DNA of 64,000 nucleotides, taken from assembly GCF_003399765.1 (NCBI RefSeq), contig NZ_NFZV01000019.1, forward strand, positions 1-64,000, written 5' to 3'. This stretch comes from Alkalilimnicola ehrlichii (lineage in GTDB: Bacteria > Pseudomonadota > Gammaproteobacteria > Nitrococcales > AK92). Below the pieces are notes generated by a model. The model saw nothing but the letters and a program-made list of their open reading frames with translations. It was not told the DNA's origin and did not search any database. Shown one piece after another: positions 28,136 through 36,881 of the stretch. Position numbers and translations under genes: made by a program. Numbering within the stretch: position 1 is the first letter of the stretch; every line of letters begins with the position of its first letter.

Positions 28136-28567
28136 CTAGGCGCGCTCAAGCAAAGCGACGCTGAGCTTGACGAAATCGGCCGACGTTAGAATACCCACCA
28201 GCCTACCGTCCTCCAGCACCGGCAAACTCCCGTGCTTACACTCGAGAAAGAACTTACCGGCCTCGACTAAAGACAGCTGCGGTTGAATCGTCTCGACGTC
28301 TTTGCCCAGTATTTCGGACACGGGGCGTTGCTCGGTTTGCGAGGCCACTCCCTGAATACCGAATTGATCGGTTATCCGGAGGATTTCGGCCAACATGGCT
28401 TTCTGCGTTACCACGCCGACAAACCGATCGCCCTCGTCGACCACCGGCAAATGGCGAATGCTATGCGTATTCATTAACGCTCGGGCCTGAGCGATTGTCG
28501 TGGTGGGCCGAACGCTAATAACGTCGGACGTCATGATGTCTGCGGCGGTTTGCGGGTTGGTGATCAT
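28136..28567 (-). CDS. Stand-alone CBS-domain pair protein
   Basis: 143 residues made of two CBS motifs: ADIMTSDVISVRPTTTIAQA...IRHLPVVDEGDRFVGVVTQ and VSEILGKDVETIQPQLSL...HGSLPVLEDGRLVGILTSADF. CBS pairs (Bateman modules) bind adenine nucleotides and regulate partners. No fused effector domain is present. Partner unknown; neighbours do not suggest one. Confidence 0.9.
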   Translation of the reverse strand: MITNPQTAADIMTSDVISVRPTTTIAQARALMNTHSIRHLPVVDEGDRFVGVVTQKAMLAEILRITDQFGIQGVASQTEQRPVSEILGKDVETIQPQLSLVEAGKFFLECKHGSLPVLEDGRLVGILTSADFVKLSVALLERA

Positions 28568-28942
28568 CGTGTAGTTCCTGAGTCAATCGTTGAATCCGCT
28601 AGACAACACATCGGCAGCAACGGGATAAACCAAAGACCCTACCATTGGCCCGGAAATCGAGGCGCTTCTATCAGGGTGCGGAAAAACTGTTCGACGCCCT
28701 GACCGGAGGGCGCAGGGATATAGCCGAGGTTACGAGCCGGGAACAATCCAAGAGAGCCGTTTCCGCATCCTGCTAAAACCTGTCGACCGGCTCAAATAAC
28801 CGGCAAATGTCGCCGTTCCCGCCTTAGGGAGGATTCATCCAAACAAAGGGGGGTAGACAGACCTGTCTTTCTATGCCAATATAGCACCATACACACAGCC
28901 AAGAACGAATTTAGAAAGTAACGACAATAAGGGGAAACGCAC
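28568..28942. other. Intergenic region with a long-range inverted repeat
   Basis: About 375 bp without a gene. A 14-16 bp imperfect inverted repeat has arms at 28671-28687 (TCAGGGTGCGGAAA...) and 28759-28772 (...TTTCCGCATCCTG) that enclose a smaller stem CGCCCTGACCGGAGGGCG. Further on, AGACAG/CTGTCT at about 28855-28873 is a small dyad ahead of the next gene, whose RBS is AAGGGGAAA. Confidence 0.55.
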
Positions 28943-29290
28943 ATGAAAACGAAAGCTACCGCTCTGTTAGTTGCCTTACTCGCCGCTTCCAGCGCTTCCG
29001 CATCGGACGCTTTAGATCGTCACCTGATCGAGCTAGGCTTCTTAAGCGCTCCGGTCGAGCAAAGCATGATCGTCCGCAACGCCGGCGTCCAACCGCAGGA
29101 TGCCATTGAAGCCAGCGCTATCGAAGCCGGATTCCTTACGCTGCCGGCTACCTCTTCGGTAGCCACCGTTCAACTACAACAGCACAAATCGGGCATGGAT
29201 ATCTTGACCGAGAACTTGCTGAGAAATGGCTTTATTACGCCCACGCTAGATACTATCTCGGTAGAATCCGGCGCGACGGCAACCAACTAA
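28943..29290 (+). CDS. Exported 115-aa protein with three internal repeats, unknown function
   Basis: I do not recognise this family. It has an N-terminal signal peptide (ALLVALLAASSASAS, cut near residue 20) and a mature part of about 95 residues built from three repeats of about 31 residues. The core pattern is small/helical followed by (I/L)E.GF(L/I)...P: RHLIELGFLSAPVE, SAIEAGFLTLPAT and NLLRNGFITPTLD. No cysteines. The ATG has AAGGGGAAAC upstream, and a strong terminator follows, so it is a single-gene unit. Codon use looks like its neighbours. It may be a periplasmic or surface protein. Confidence 0.75.
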   Translation: MKTKATALLVALLAASSASASDALDRHLIELGFLSAPVEQSMIVRNAGVQPQDAIEASAIEAGFLTLPATSSVATVQLQQHKSGMDILTENLLRNGFITPTLDTISVESGATATN

Positions 29291-29334
29291 AGCTCCGACG
29301 GCGGCACTCCACTCGTCGGTAGACCGAAAATCAA

Positions 29335-29375
29335 AAGCCCAACACGCTCAGGCTTCCTGAGCCGTTGGGCTTTGT
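29335..29375. terminator. Strong bidirectional terminator
   Basis: AAAGCCCAAC and GTTGGGCTTT enclose a second stem (GCTCAGG/CCTGAGC) and T-rich flanks on both strands. It lies 45 bases after the repeat-protein gene. Confidence 0.85.
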
Positions 29376-29474
29376 TCATCCCGCTCTCCTATTCAATACG
29401 GCCTTTGCCGTACACTTACGGCTGTCCCGCATACGCAAACGGATTTTGGTAACGCCAAGCATAAGGACTGCCTC

Positions 29475-30302
29475 TTGAACCGATCAGCGACTTTCCTCCC
29501 CATTAGGGCGATACTCGCCGTCCCTTCGCTAGCGGTCTGTTTATTAGCCGGTCCGGGGCAAGCGGAAGCGGCACCGGAAGACGCCCCCATGCCGACGTAC
29601 CTCGCCAATTACTGGCGCGTTCCCGCACACATGGCAACCGACGTCGTAGAGGGGCAGTGGCTTACAGAGCCGGGGACGCTAGTCGCGCTCTCCAGCGTGG
29701 GGATAGCGTTCTTGTTGGACGAATCCATACGGGATTACTGGCAAGACAACATCCGCTCCGACGCCACCGAAGATGTCTCGAACCTCCTGTTTGAAGCCGC
29801 CCGGTTCGATGTCGCAATACCGGCTTTACTTGCCGGCTATGGCCTAGCCACCGTAACCGGCGAACACTATCATGCCGACAGTTTAGCCTTAGTCGCCCAA
29901 TCGGCAGTCATCAGCCAGGTCGGCACCAACGCGGTAAAACGGCTGGCCGGCCGCCATCGCCCGGAAACCTCGCCGGAGGATTCAAGTCGCTGGGGCGCCG
30001 GCGAGAAGGCTTTCTTTTCCGGCCATGCCTCGGGAGCCTGGGCCGTCGCCACGGTAATGTCCTACCGTTACAGCGAAACGCCGTTTGCCGCTCCCGTCAG
30101 TTACGGGCTAGCAACAGCGGTATCGCTGGCCAGAATCGACAGCGACGACCACTGGACATCGGACACCATTGCCGGCGCGCTTTTTGGCTATTGGGTCGGC
30201 AAGACGGTGGCCGAACACAGCCCGTTTCCGCAAAGAAATGCTTATGTGTTACCGATGATGGACGGTGACAGCACCGGAATTCGCCTACATATCGCATTTT
30301 AA
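29475..30302 (+). CDS. PAP2-family phosphatase, exported
   Basis: 275 residues from TTG 29475 (AAGGA upstream). Signal peptide (GPGQAEAAP), then a type 2 phosphatidic acid phosphatase domain with all three motifs: KRLAGRHRPE, FFSGHASG and RIDSDDHWTSD. Such enzymes remove phosphate from lipid phosphates such as phosphatidate, PGP or undecaprenyl-PP, outside the cytoplasmic membrane. Only weakly hydrophobic segments are present, so it may be periplasmic or peripheral. The substrate is unknown. Confidence 0.85.
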   Translation: MNRSATFLPIRAILAVPSLAVCLLAGPGQAEAAPEDAPMPTYLANYWRVPAHMATDVVEGQWLTEPGTLVALSSVGIAFLLDESIRDYWQDNIRSDATEDVSNLLFEAARFDVAIPALLAGYGLATVTGEHYHADSLALVAQSAVISQVGTNAVKRLAGRHRPETSPEDSSRWGAGEKAFFSGHASGAWAVATVMSYRYSETPFAAPVSYGLATAVSLARIDSDDHWTSDTIAGALFGYWVGKTVAEHSPFPQRNAYVLPMMDGDSTGIRLHIAF

Positions 30303-30331
30303 TTGCCCGACTCAACGGCAGGAGCTTGTCA

Positions 30332-30985
30332 ATGTCCGGCGTCACTCAGCAAGCGTTAGTCGACACGCTGCTCAAGCGGCACGGCCTCACCTATGCAGAA
30401 GAGCTAGGCATTCAAGTCTCTCGTAACACCCCGTCGGAACTGTTCCAATTGCTCTGCGCAGCGTTACTATTCAGCGCTCGTATTCGATCCGGTGCGGCAA
30501 AAGAAGCCTTTCAAGCACTCAAGAGCGCCGGCTGGATAACGGCGGAGAAAATGGCGGCAAGCACCTGGGAGGAGCGGACGCGAACCCTCAACCAACACGG
30601 GTATGCGCGTTACGACGAAAGCACATCCCGCATGTTAGGAGAAACGGCAAAACGCCTTCTAGACGATTACGCCGGGGATCTCCGCAGGCTGCGCGAAGCC
30701 GCGGGCAGCAAACCGTCGTTAGAGCGACAACACCTCAAAGGCTTCAAAGGTATCGGCGAAGTCGGTGCCGATATTTTCTGCCGGGAAGTACAGGTCGTCT
30801 GGAAAGAGCTATACCCGTTCGCCGACAAGCGCGCCCTCGCCAGTGCCGCCCGGTTGGACTTACCCACCCAAGCCGAGCAGCTTGCTCGATTAGCGACCCC
30901 GGCCGACTTTCCTCGTCTGGTAGACGCACTAGTAAGAGTCGAACTGGCCAAACAGCACGAACAGATCAAAGCCTACGCACACTAA
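30332..30985 (+). CDS. HhH-GPD-like (endonuclease III-fold) protein
   Basis: 217 residues from ATG 30332, which has AGGAG upstream; the TTG six bases earlier is too close to that site. The core is a helix-hairpin-helix LKGFKGIGEVGADIF. The lysine used by bifunctional EndoIII lyases at this hairpin is replaced (GIGEVG), while an acidic residue follows in FADKRAL, so any activity would be glycosylase-like without lyase. The Fe-S cysteine loop of EndoIII is absent. Function in DNA repair is family inference only. Confidence 0.65.
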   Translation: MSGVTQQALVDTLLKRHGLTYAEELGIQVSRNTPSELFQLLCAALLFSARIRSGAAKEAFQALKSAGWITAEKMAASTWEERTRTLNQHGYARYDESTSRMLGETAKRLLDDYAGDLRRLREAAGSKPSLERQHLKGFKGIGEVGADIFCREVQVVWKELYPFADKRALASAARLDLPTQAEQLARLATPADFPRLVDALVRVELAKQHEQIKAYAH

Positions 30986-31006
30986 CCCTACCGGGAGAGG
31001 CAGTTT

Positions 31007-31240
31007 TTATTGTTGCTGCTCAGGCGGCGGCGTCTCCACCCACGTGCCGCGATCGCAGCGCAACACCTTAGCGCCGCTTTGGACTTCGCTCCCCTGCGGA
31101 AACGCTTCCCCATTAAAGAAACAAGACGTCTCGCCGGGCTCGATAGCGGCCGCCCGCACCTCCTCTTCACCCAGTTCGCAAATCGGCGAGTTTCGGCTTT
31201 GTGGGTCCGGCGTTCCCAGTTGCCGCAAGCCCTGGCTCAT
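31007..31240 (-). CDS. Small cysteine-containing protein, unknown function
   Basis: 77 residues from ATG 31240, chosen because GGAGGTG lies six bases upstream; the open frame extends to 31300. Visible pattern: CELGEEEVRAAAIEPGETSCFFNGEAFPQGSEV...VLRCDRGTWVE. The Cys, Gly and Trp spacing recalls small DUF1496-like proteins, but I am not sure. Convergent with the HhH-GPD gene. No signal peptide. Confidence 0.6.
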   Translation of the reverse strand: MSQGLRQLGTPDPQSRNSPICELGEEEVRAAAIEPGETSCFFNGEAFPQGSEVQSGAKVLRCDRGTWVETPPPEQQQ

Positions 31241-31416
31241 TCTGCACCTCCAAATAGCCTGTCGCCCAATCCGGCCTAAGGCTAGATAGGTCATGAACAA
31301 AAGCGTTCAAGCCTTCCCGTTCTTGCCGCAGATTACGCCCGTTTAATCACAGACTTGACACCTTCCCTATCCGTCGCGACCTCTAGTCGGTAGAGGGCAG
31401 CCGTAGGACAGACACG

Positions 31417-34216
31417 ATGCCACAAGATCAGGAGCCAGCGTCCAAATTGGCGCAGTTGCTGCGCGAGCGGCAGACAGAGATTCTTGGTCGGTGGATAGAG
31501 GCTACCAACGCTATACCGGCGCTTGACCGGCTATCGGACCCTGCTTTAACCAGCCATTTAACCGCCGTTATCCGGCGTATCGTCAATGCGCTAGAGAACC
31601 CCGATCAAAACCGAACCGAAGCAAAGGACAAGACGCCCCAGCCACACGATAAAATGCGGCTACGGCAGGGCATCAGCCTTAGGCAAATGATGAGGGAGCA
31701 CCGTCTGCTTAGGGAGATCGTCCTAAGTCTTTGGAGCGACCAAACTCCCAGCGGCGATACACCGACCTACCTTTCGCTTTCGGCTGCGATGGACGACGTA
31801 TTCGAAGCCATGATCGAAGAATATATCGTGCGCCGCGACGAGGCCATTCGGGCGAGCTTATCCGCATCGGTGCAGCACGACGACAACGACAACGCATTCC
31901 TGCGGTCAGCATTGAACGCCGCCCTCGCCTGGGCCGGAACGGCCCAAACAGCGACCGTCTGGCTCACTCGCCGCGACGGTTTCGAGCAGGTTTTCTCTAC
32001 CGATGAACGCCGAGAAGCGGTGGCGACACCGCCGATTGCGGACGTGGCACGCAGCGGCAAACCGAGCTTTGTCCACAGGCCCCAAGCGGAGAGCTGCTTT
32101 CTGCCGATGCTCGCCGGCGAGCACTGCTTGGGCGTCTTAGAGGTGATCGGCCCCGTACTAACCGAACCCGACCGACACCTGTTTCGGGTAGTCGCCGATC
32201 AATTAGCGACGACGCTCCACCTGCTCGCCATCCGCCAACAACAACGAGAACGGGCGCGGAGCCTCGAACAAACGGTCGATATCATCGAAAAAGGCGACCC
32301 GCTGATGGTCGTCGATCGCGATTGGCGAATCATCTACGTCAATCGCGGCCAGGAGCGACTCAGCAAGACCCCACGCTCGAAAACCCTCGGCAAAACCTTG
32401 TGGCAGATGTTTTCCTTAAGGCCCGACCGCGTACAGTTCTATCGCCGCATCATGCGCGAACGTAGCGAGGCTTTCTTCGAAACCTACTATCCCCCGCTCG
32501 ACTTGTGGATGGATATTTCCGTATACCCCACCTCGCAAGGAGGCCTGGCCTTATTTCTACGCGACATCAACCGCCGCAAACGCGCGGAAGAAGCGCTCGC
32601 CAACGCGGAGGCGCGTATTAGCCTTCTCGTCGATAGTGTGGAGGACTACGCTATCGTATTGATCGACCAACGCGGGCGCATCGCCAGCTGGAACAAAGGC
32701 GCCGCACGAATGACCGGCTGGACGGCGGCACAAGCCATTGGCTGTACGGGCGACTTATTCAAACCGCGACAAAGCGCGGCACCGAGTATTGAGAAGCTGC
32801 TGGAAAAGGCGGTCACGGAAGGCAGTGCTCACCTGGAAGGTTGGCACTGCCGTCGCGATGGCAGTCGCTTCTGGATCGACGCGACCCTATCGCCGATACA
32901 GGTCAGCGACAAACAAGCGCCCCAGTTTGCTTTGGTCGCGCGCGACTTAACCACCTCCAGGCAACGCGAAGAATCATTACGATTTCTAGAAGAGGCCGGC
33001 CGAGTTCTCGCGCAATCGCTTGAGTTCTCGCAAACTGCCGAACTCGTGGCTAACCTCGCCGTTCCGCGCTTAGCCGATTGGTGCGTGGTCGATTATTTGG
33101 TCGACAAACAGCTAACCCGCCCCCTAGCCGTCGCCCACACCAATCCGACCAAAGTACGCTGGGCCAACGAGCTTCGCGAACACTTCCCCCCGATCCTGAG
33201 GCTAAGCTCGGCATCTACGAAGTCATCCGCACAGGCAAACCCCAATTGATAGCGCGCATTACCGACCAAGTCTTAAGCCAACTTGCCTCAAACGACGACC
33301 ACTTGGCGTACCTGCGCGAACTTGGGATGCATTCGGCCATGGTATTGCCTCTTACTGCCCGCGGCCGCACGCTCGGAGCAATCACCCTGATCACGGCCGA
33401 GTCCGGACGCACTTACGATCAGCACGATCTCATTTTCTCGCAAGAAGTTGCGGGCCGCCTCGCATTGGCCCTCGACAATGCCCGCTTGTTCGACGCCAGC
33501 CGGCGCGCCGTAAAACTACGGGAGAAGACGCTAGCGTTAGTCTCCCATGACCTGCGATCGCCCCTGTCGGTTATCGGCCTTAGCGCCGATATGTTGCGCC
33601 GGCGCCTAAACAACGAAAGCCTCGCCAATAAGCAGCTTCAGAACATTAGTTGCGCCGTATCGCGAATGGACCGCCTGATCAGCGATCTGCTCGACATGGC
33701 AAGCATCCAAACCGGCAGCTTAAGGATCGAGTGGGAAGAACGAGAGTTAGCCCCGTTTCTCGAGGAAATGCTGGAATTACACCGCGATTTAGCGGCCAAG
33801 AACCAAATCGAGCTACACGACCAAGTCAGCCTACCGCACGCCGCTCGTGCCTGCGCCGACTACGACAGGCTTGGCCAAGCACTTACTAACCTGCTAGGAA
33901 ACGCCATCAAGTTCACCCCCGCCGGAGGCAAAGTCGAACTCTACGCCTGTGAAAAACAAGGTTCCGCAAGAATCGAAATCCATGACACGGGCCCGGCATC
34001 AGCGACGAAGACCTACGTCATGTCTTCGAACCGTATCGCACCGGCCAAAAGCATAATGAACGCGGGACCGGGCTAGGACTCTATATCAGCAAAGGCATCG
34101 CCGAAGCCCATGGCGGCCATATCGAAGTCGATAGCGAGCCGGGCAAAGGCAGCCACTTCGCACTTGTTGTTCCATTGGCAGCTAACCGACAGGACACTAA
34201 TCGACCGAGACCGTAA
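31417..34216 (+). CDS. Sensor histidine kinase (RsbRD-PAS-PAS-GAF-HisKA-HATPase), two 1-base frameshifts
   Basis: Frames joined at 33186-33191 and 33995-33996 give about 933 residues. Order: RsbRD-like N-terminal domain (LLRERQTEILGRWIEAT), GAF-like region, PAS (DPLMVVDRDWRIIYVN), PAS (YAIVLIDQRGRIASWN), GAF, HisKA with SHDLRSPLSVIG, HATPase with N box NLLGNAIKFTPAGG, G1 DTGPGISDED and G2 GTGLGLYISKGIAEAHGG. The first break is a C6 tract where a seventh C gives EHFPPDPEAKLG; the second needs one more G to give DTGPGISDED. No transmembrane segment, so a cytoplasmic sensor. No response regulator is adjacent. Signal unknown. Confidence 0.85.
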
Positions 34217-34321
34217 AGCCCCAAACGGTACGAGAGGCCGATCACGAGCTACCTTATATCCAGGCGCAAATATTCCGTATACTGTCGCCTAAGTTATCAA
34301 TGCATTAGCTGAGGTGCTCGC

Positions 34322-34560
34322 GTGAAACCACCTATTTTTCTGCCCACCTCGAAAAACCAACCACCCAATGCCCGCGCTGCGGTTTGCGCTATCCGACCGA
34401 TGAAGAGAAGTGTGTGCATTGCGGGGATCTATCCGACGCCGAAGTACGCAGCTTACGGGCAAAAATCGAAGAACAACACGAAGCGCATACCAACCTCGGG
34501 CGATTATTCATAACGCTTGCCGCGATTCTCGCGGTGGTAATGGCGTTGGCGCTTTTATAG
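34322..34560 (+). CDS. Small zinc-ribbon membrane protein, 1-base frameshift in T5
   Basis: Not visible as one open frame. From GTG 34322 one extra T in the T5 run 34335-34339 gives about 79 residues: VKPPIFSAHLEKPTTQ, zinc ribbon CPRCGLRYPTDEEKCVHCG, a charged helix (EVRSLRAKIEEQHEA) and a C-terminal membrane helix (LFITLAAILAVVMALALL), TAG at 34558. The two CxxC knuckles and tail anchor are coherent, supporting a real gene. Function unknown; it could be a small metal-sensing or scaffold protein. It lies about 105 bp after the sensor kinase. Confidence 0.6.
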
Positions 34561-34698
34561 GCCTTTCGCCTTCTGCCGGAAGCAGGCCCCGGCGGTACCG
34601 GGTGCCGATCGCTGGCGGCTCTGGCTTAATCCCTGTTCTTCGGCCTTCGGCTCGACAGGCAGAGCCGTTAATCGTTAATGCGGCCTTAATCGAAAAGA

Positions 34699-34742
34699 GA
34701 CACCGACCGTCTCCCTTCTTCCCAAGGGAAGCGGTCGGTGTC
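34699..34742 (-). terminator. Terminator after the MgtE_N-like gene
   Basis: GACACCGACCG (34699-34709) pairs with CGGTCGGTGTC (34732-34742), with an inner TCCCTT/AAGGGA stem. On the minus strand it is followed by TCTCTTTTC. It lies 11 bases past the stop at 34754 and would end the three-gene mgtE unit. Confidence 0.75.
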
Positions 34743-34753
34743 CCCTTACCGAC

Positions 34754-34963
34754 CTACAGTATGGTCCGGTTGCAAAGCGGAAAAACCGCCTTCCAACGCC
34801 TCGGCGGCAGCAAAGAAAACAACTGCGCGCGCTGAATAGGCGCAAGCCCGGCCAAACGTGCGGCAACCTCCTCGTCGCTTAAACCCAACAAAGCCCTTGC
34901 AGCGACCGTCCAGTCGCCACCGGCGAGCAGGCCCTCAAAATCCATGATTCTCTTTTCGTTCAT
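34754..34963 (-). CDS. Stand-alone MgtE N-domain-like mini-protein
   Basis: 69 residues from ATG 34963 (GGAAGG upstream). The pattern FEGLLAGGDWTVAARALLGLSDEEVAARLAGLAPIQRAQLFSLLPPRRW resembles the superhelical N domain of MgtE magnesium channels (one to two repeat units), as found at the start of the complete MgtE encoded at 46048-47395. The MgtE of this locus (35817-36881) has no such domain. The gene is third in a minus-strand series with mgtE and an outer-membrane-like protein, and a terminator follows. A trans-acting Mg sensor role is inference. Confidence 0.55.
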   Translation of the reverse strand: MNEKRIMDFEGLLAGGDWTVAARALLGLSDEEVAARLAGLAPIQRAQLFSLLPPRRWKAVFPLCNRTIL

Positions 34964-35023
34964 GGCAAACCTTCCCGACGACACTGGCAGGCCCGGTCCG
35001 CCAGCGGACCGGGCCCGGCTGAC

Positions 35024-35719
35024 TTAAAAGCGCAAAGCCTCAATGCCGAAACCGGCGGCCCAACCGCTGGCCCCACCGTCTTCCAGCTCCTCGTAATAGC
35101 TAACGTCGAACGAGACTTGATCGTTCAGCAACATTACCCTTAGCCCCGCCTGGACGGTCGGGTCGTCGCTATCGTTACCAAACACCTCGGCCACCGCTTC
35201 GACCGGACCGAACAGCGCGACTTCGGTACCCACCCCCCAGAATAGATCCGTCTCGCTACCGTCGCGGACATGGGTCGCCCCCACATTCACATGCAGCAAC
35301 ATACGATCCGGTACCGGCTCCAAGGTTACAGGGATCAACAACGCCCCCTCTTCCACCTCATCCGTATCGGTGTCGTAGATCACGGCGCCAAAGAGCGAAA
35401 TGCCGTAACCGTAAGCGGCGCGATCGAGAACGGCCCACTTGCCCTGAAGCTCCAAGACTTCTCGGCCGAATCGCGGCATACCAATGACGCCGGTTAACTG
35501 AAAGGGCCCCTCGCCCCTTACCGTACCTTCGACGAAATTCGCCTCCTCAAAATCGCTGTACCACAGCTCCAGCACCATGCTCCGCGGTTCGATCAGATCG
35601 GCATCCTCAACCACATACTGCCCGGAAGCCCATACCGCGGCAGGCGCAGCAAGCAGAGCGGCAGCCACTCCCAGAGCGGACGTAACGGAACGATTCAGTG
35701 CATTGTGCTTCTTAAACAT
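35024..35719 (-). CDS. Exported beta-rich protein of the mgtE locus, unknown function
   Basis: 231 residues from ATG 35719 (AAAAAGG upstream). Signal peptide (LLAAPAAVWASG, cut near residue 31). The mature part alternates in short beta-strand patterns (SMVLELWYSDFEEA, AAYGYGISLFGAVIYD, MLLHVNVGATHV, VSFDVSYYEEL) and ends in GIEALRF with a terminal Phe, which fits a small outer-membrane beta-barrel. Acidic overall. I do not recognise the family. It lies about 100 bp downstream of mgtE and 60 bp upstream of the MgtE_N-like gene. Confidence 0.7.
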   Translation of the reverse strand: MFKKHNALNRSVTSALGVAAALLAAPAAVWASGQYVVEDADLIEPRSMVLELWYSDFEEANFVEGTVRGEGPFQLTGVIGMPRFGREVLELQGKWAVLDRAAYGYGISLFGAVIYDTDTDEVEEGALLIPVTLEPVPDRMLLHVNVGATHVRDGSETDLFWGVGTEVALFGPVEAVAEVFGNDSDDPTVQAGLRVMLLNDQVSFDVSYYEELEDGGASGWAAGFGIEALRF

Positions 35720-35816
35720 GATGAAACCTTTTTCTTGAGACCGTAGCCTTAGCAGCAACTCCCCTGCTGCCGCCAAGGCAAGACTTAATAAAGGGTAAGG
35801 CGTTGTGCGTACCTAC

Positions 35817-36881
35817 CTATCCCGAGATACCGAGCAGCCAGGCAGCGCTTAGGAAATAAACCGCCAGTCCGCTGAAATCCTTTATGGTGGTAATAAAAGG
35901 ATCGGCCCCTGGCGCGTGATCTACACCCAGCTTCAGCAACAGGTAGGGCAACAGGAAACCAAGCAGGCACGCGGTAGTAATGGAGAACATCAGCGAAATA
36001 CCGACAACCACGCCCAACAACGGGATATCGTTGGGAGCGCCTTGCCACGCCCAGGCAACCAAACCGCCGATAGTGGCCAGCACAAGCCCCATCGCCAACC
36101 CCACTTTCAGCTCCCGCACGATGTGCACGCGGAAAAACTGCTTAAGGTTGATATGCCCCAGCGCTAAGCCGCGCGCGAAGATCGTGGTCGACTGGGTGCC
36201 GACGTTGCCGCCCATGTCCATCACCAACGGAATAAAAATAGCCAGCGCTACAATCGCTTCCAAGACCCCTTCGAAGTAATCGATAACGCCGCCGACCATC
36301 AAGCCGCCAATCAGCGTCACCATCAGAAACGCCATACGTACTTTGACCGGGTAGCCGATACCGCCGGAGGTCAGCTTTTCGCTACGAACCACTTCTTTAT
36401 GATGCGTAAGATCGCCGATGCCGGCTTTCCAGTAGACATCTTCGGAAGCTTCTTCTTCCAAAATGTCCATCGCATCGTCAAAGCGTAGAGCGCCGACCAT
36501 GCGGTTCGCCTCGTCGATAACCGGCAGCATGGCAAGATCGCGCCGCTGCAACAGCCGAGCGGCGTGCTCCCGATCGGCATCTTGTTTAACAAACAAGTCG
36601 CGGCCCTCGACCAAGCCGGCGACCGGACGCTCAGCATCGGCCCGCAGCAGTGTGCTGAGCCGAACGAAGCCCAGGTGGCGACCGCTGGAGCGCGCTACAA
36701 ACACAACCGATGCCGCGGCGTTGTCTAATTCAGACTCTCTTACCGCATCCAGCGTCTCCTTCACCGAAGCATATTCGCCGACTTTGATGAAGGTGTTGCG
36801 CATGACCGACTTCACCGGATTAACCGAAGGCTCCTCGGTCAAACCGGCCCCCTGAAGGCGGAGGGTTGCTTCATTCGTCAT
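35817..36881 (-). CDS. mgtE: MgtE-type magnesium transporter lacking the N domain
   Basis: 354 residues from ATG 36881 (GGGAG upstream). It begins almost at once with the tandem CBS domains (VGEYASVKETLDAV...VVFVARS, LAMLPVIDEANRMVGALRFDDAMDIL), then the plug helix and five membrane helices with PLVMDMGGNVGTQSTTIFARGLALG and the pore Asp in IKDFSGLAVYF. Complete MgtE proteins are about 450 residues and start with a superhelical N domain of about 130 residues, which is missing. In Thermus MgtE the N and CBS domains sense cytosolic Mg2+. A separate N-like domain is encoded downstream. Confidence 0.9.
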   Translation of the reverse strand: MTNEATLRLQGAGLTEEPSVNPVKSVMRNTFIKVGEYASVKETLDAVRESELDNAAASVVFVARSSGRHLGFVRLSTLLRADAERPVAGLVEGRDLFVKQDADREHAARLLQRRDLAMLPVIDEANRMVGALRFDDAMDILEEEASEDVYWKAGIGDLTHHKEVVRSEKLTSGGIGYPVKVRMAFLMVTLIGGLMVGGVIDYFEGVLEAIVALAIFIPLVMDMGGNVGTQSTTIFARGLALGHINLKQFFRVHIVRELKVGLAMGLVLATIGGLVAWAWQGAPNDIPLLGVVVGISLMFSITTACLLGFLLPYLLLKLGVDHAPGADPFITTIKDFSGLAVYFLSAAWLLGISG

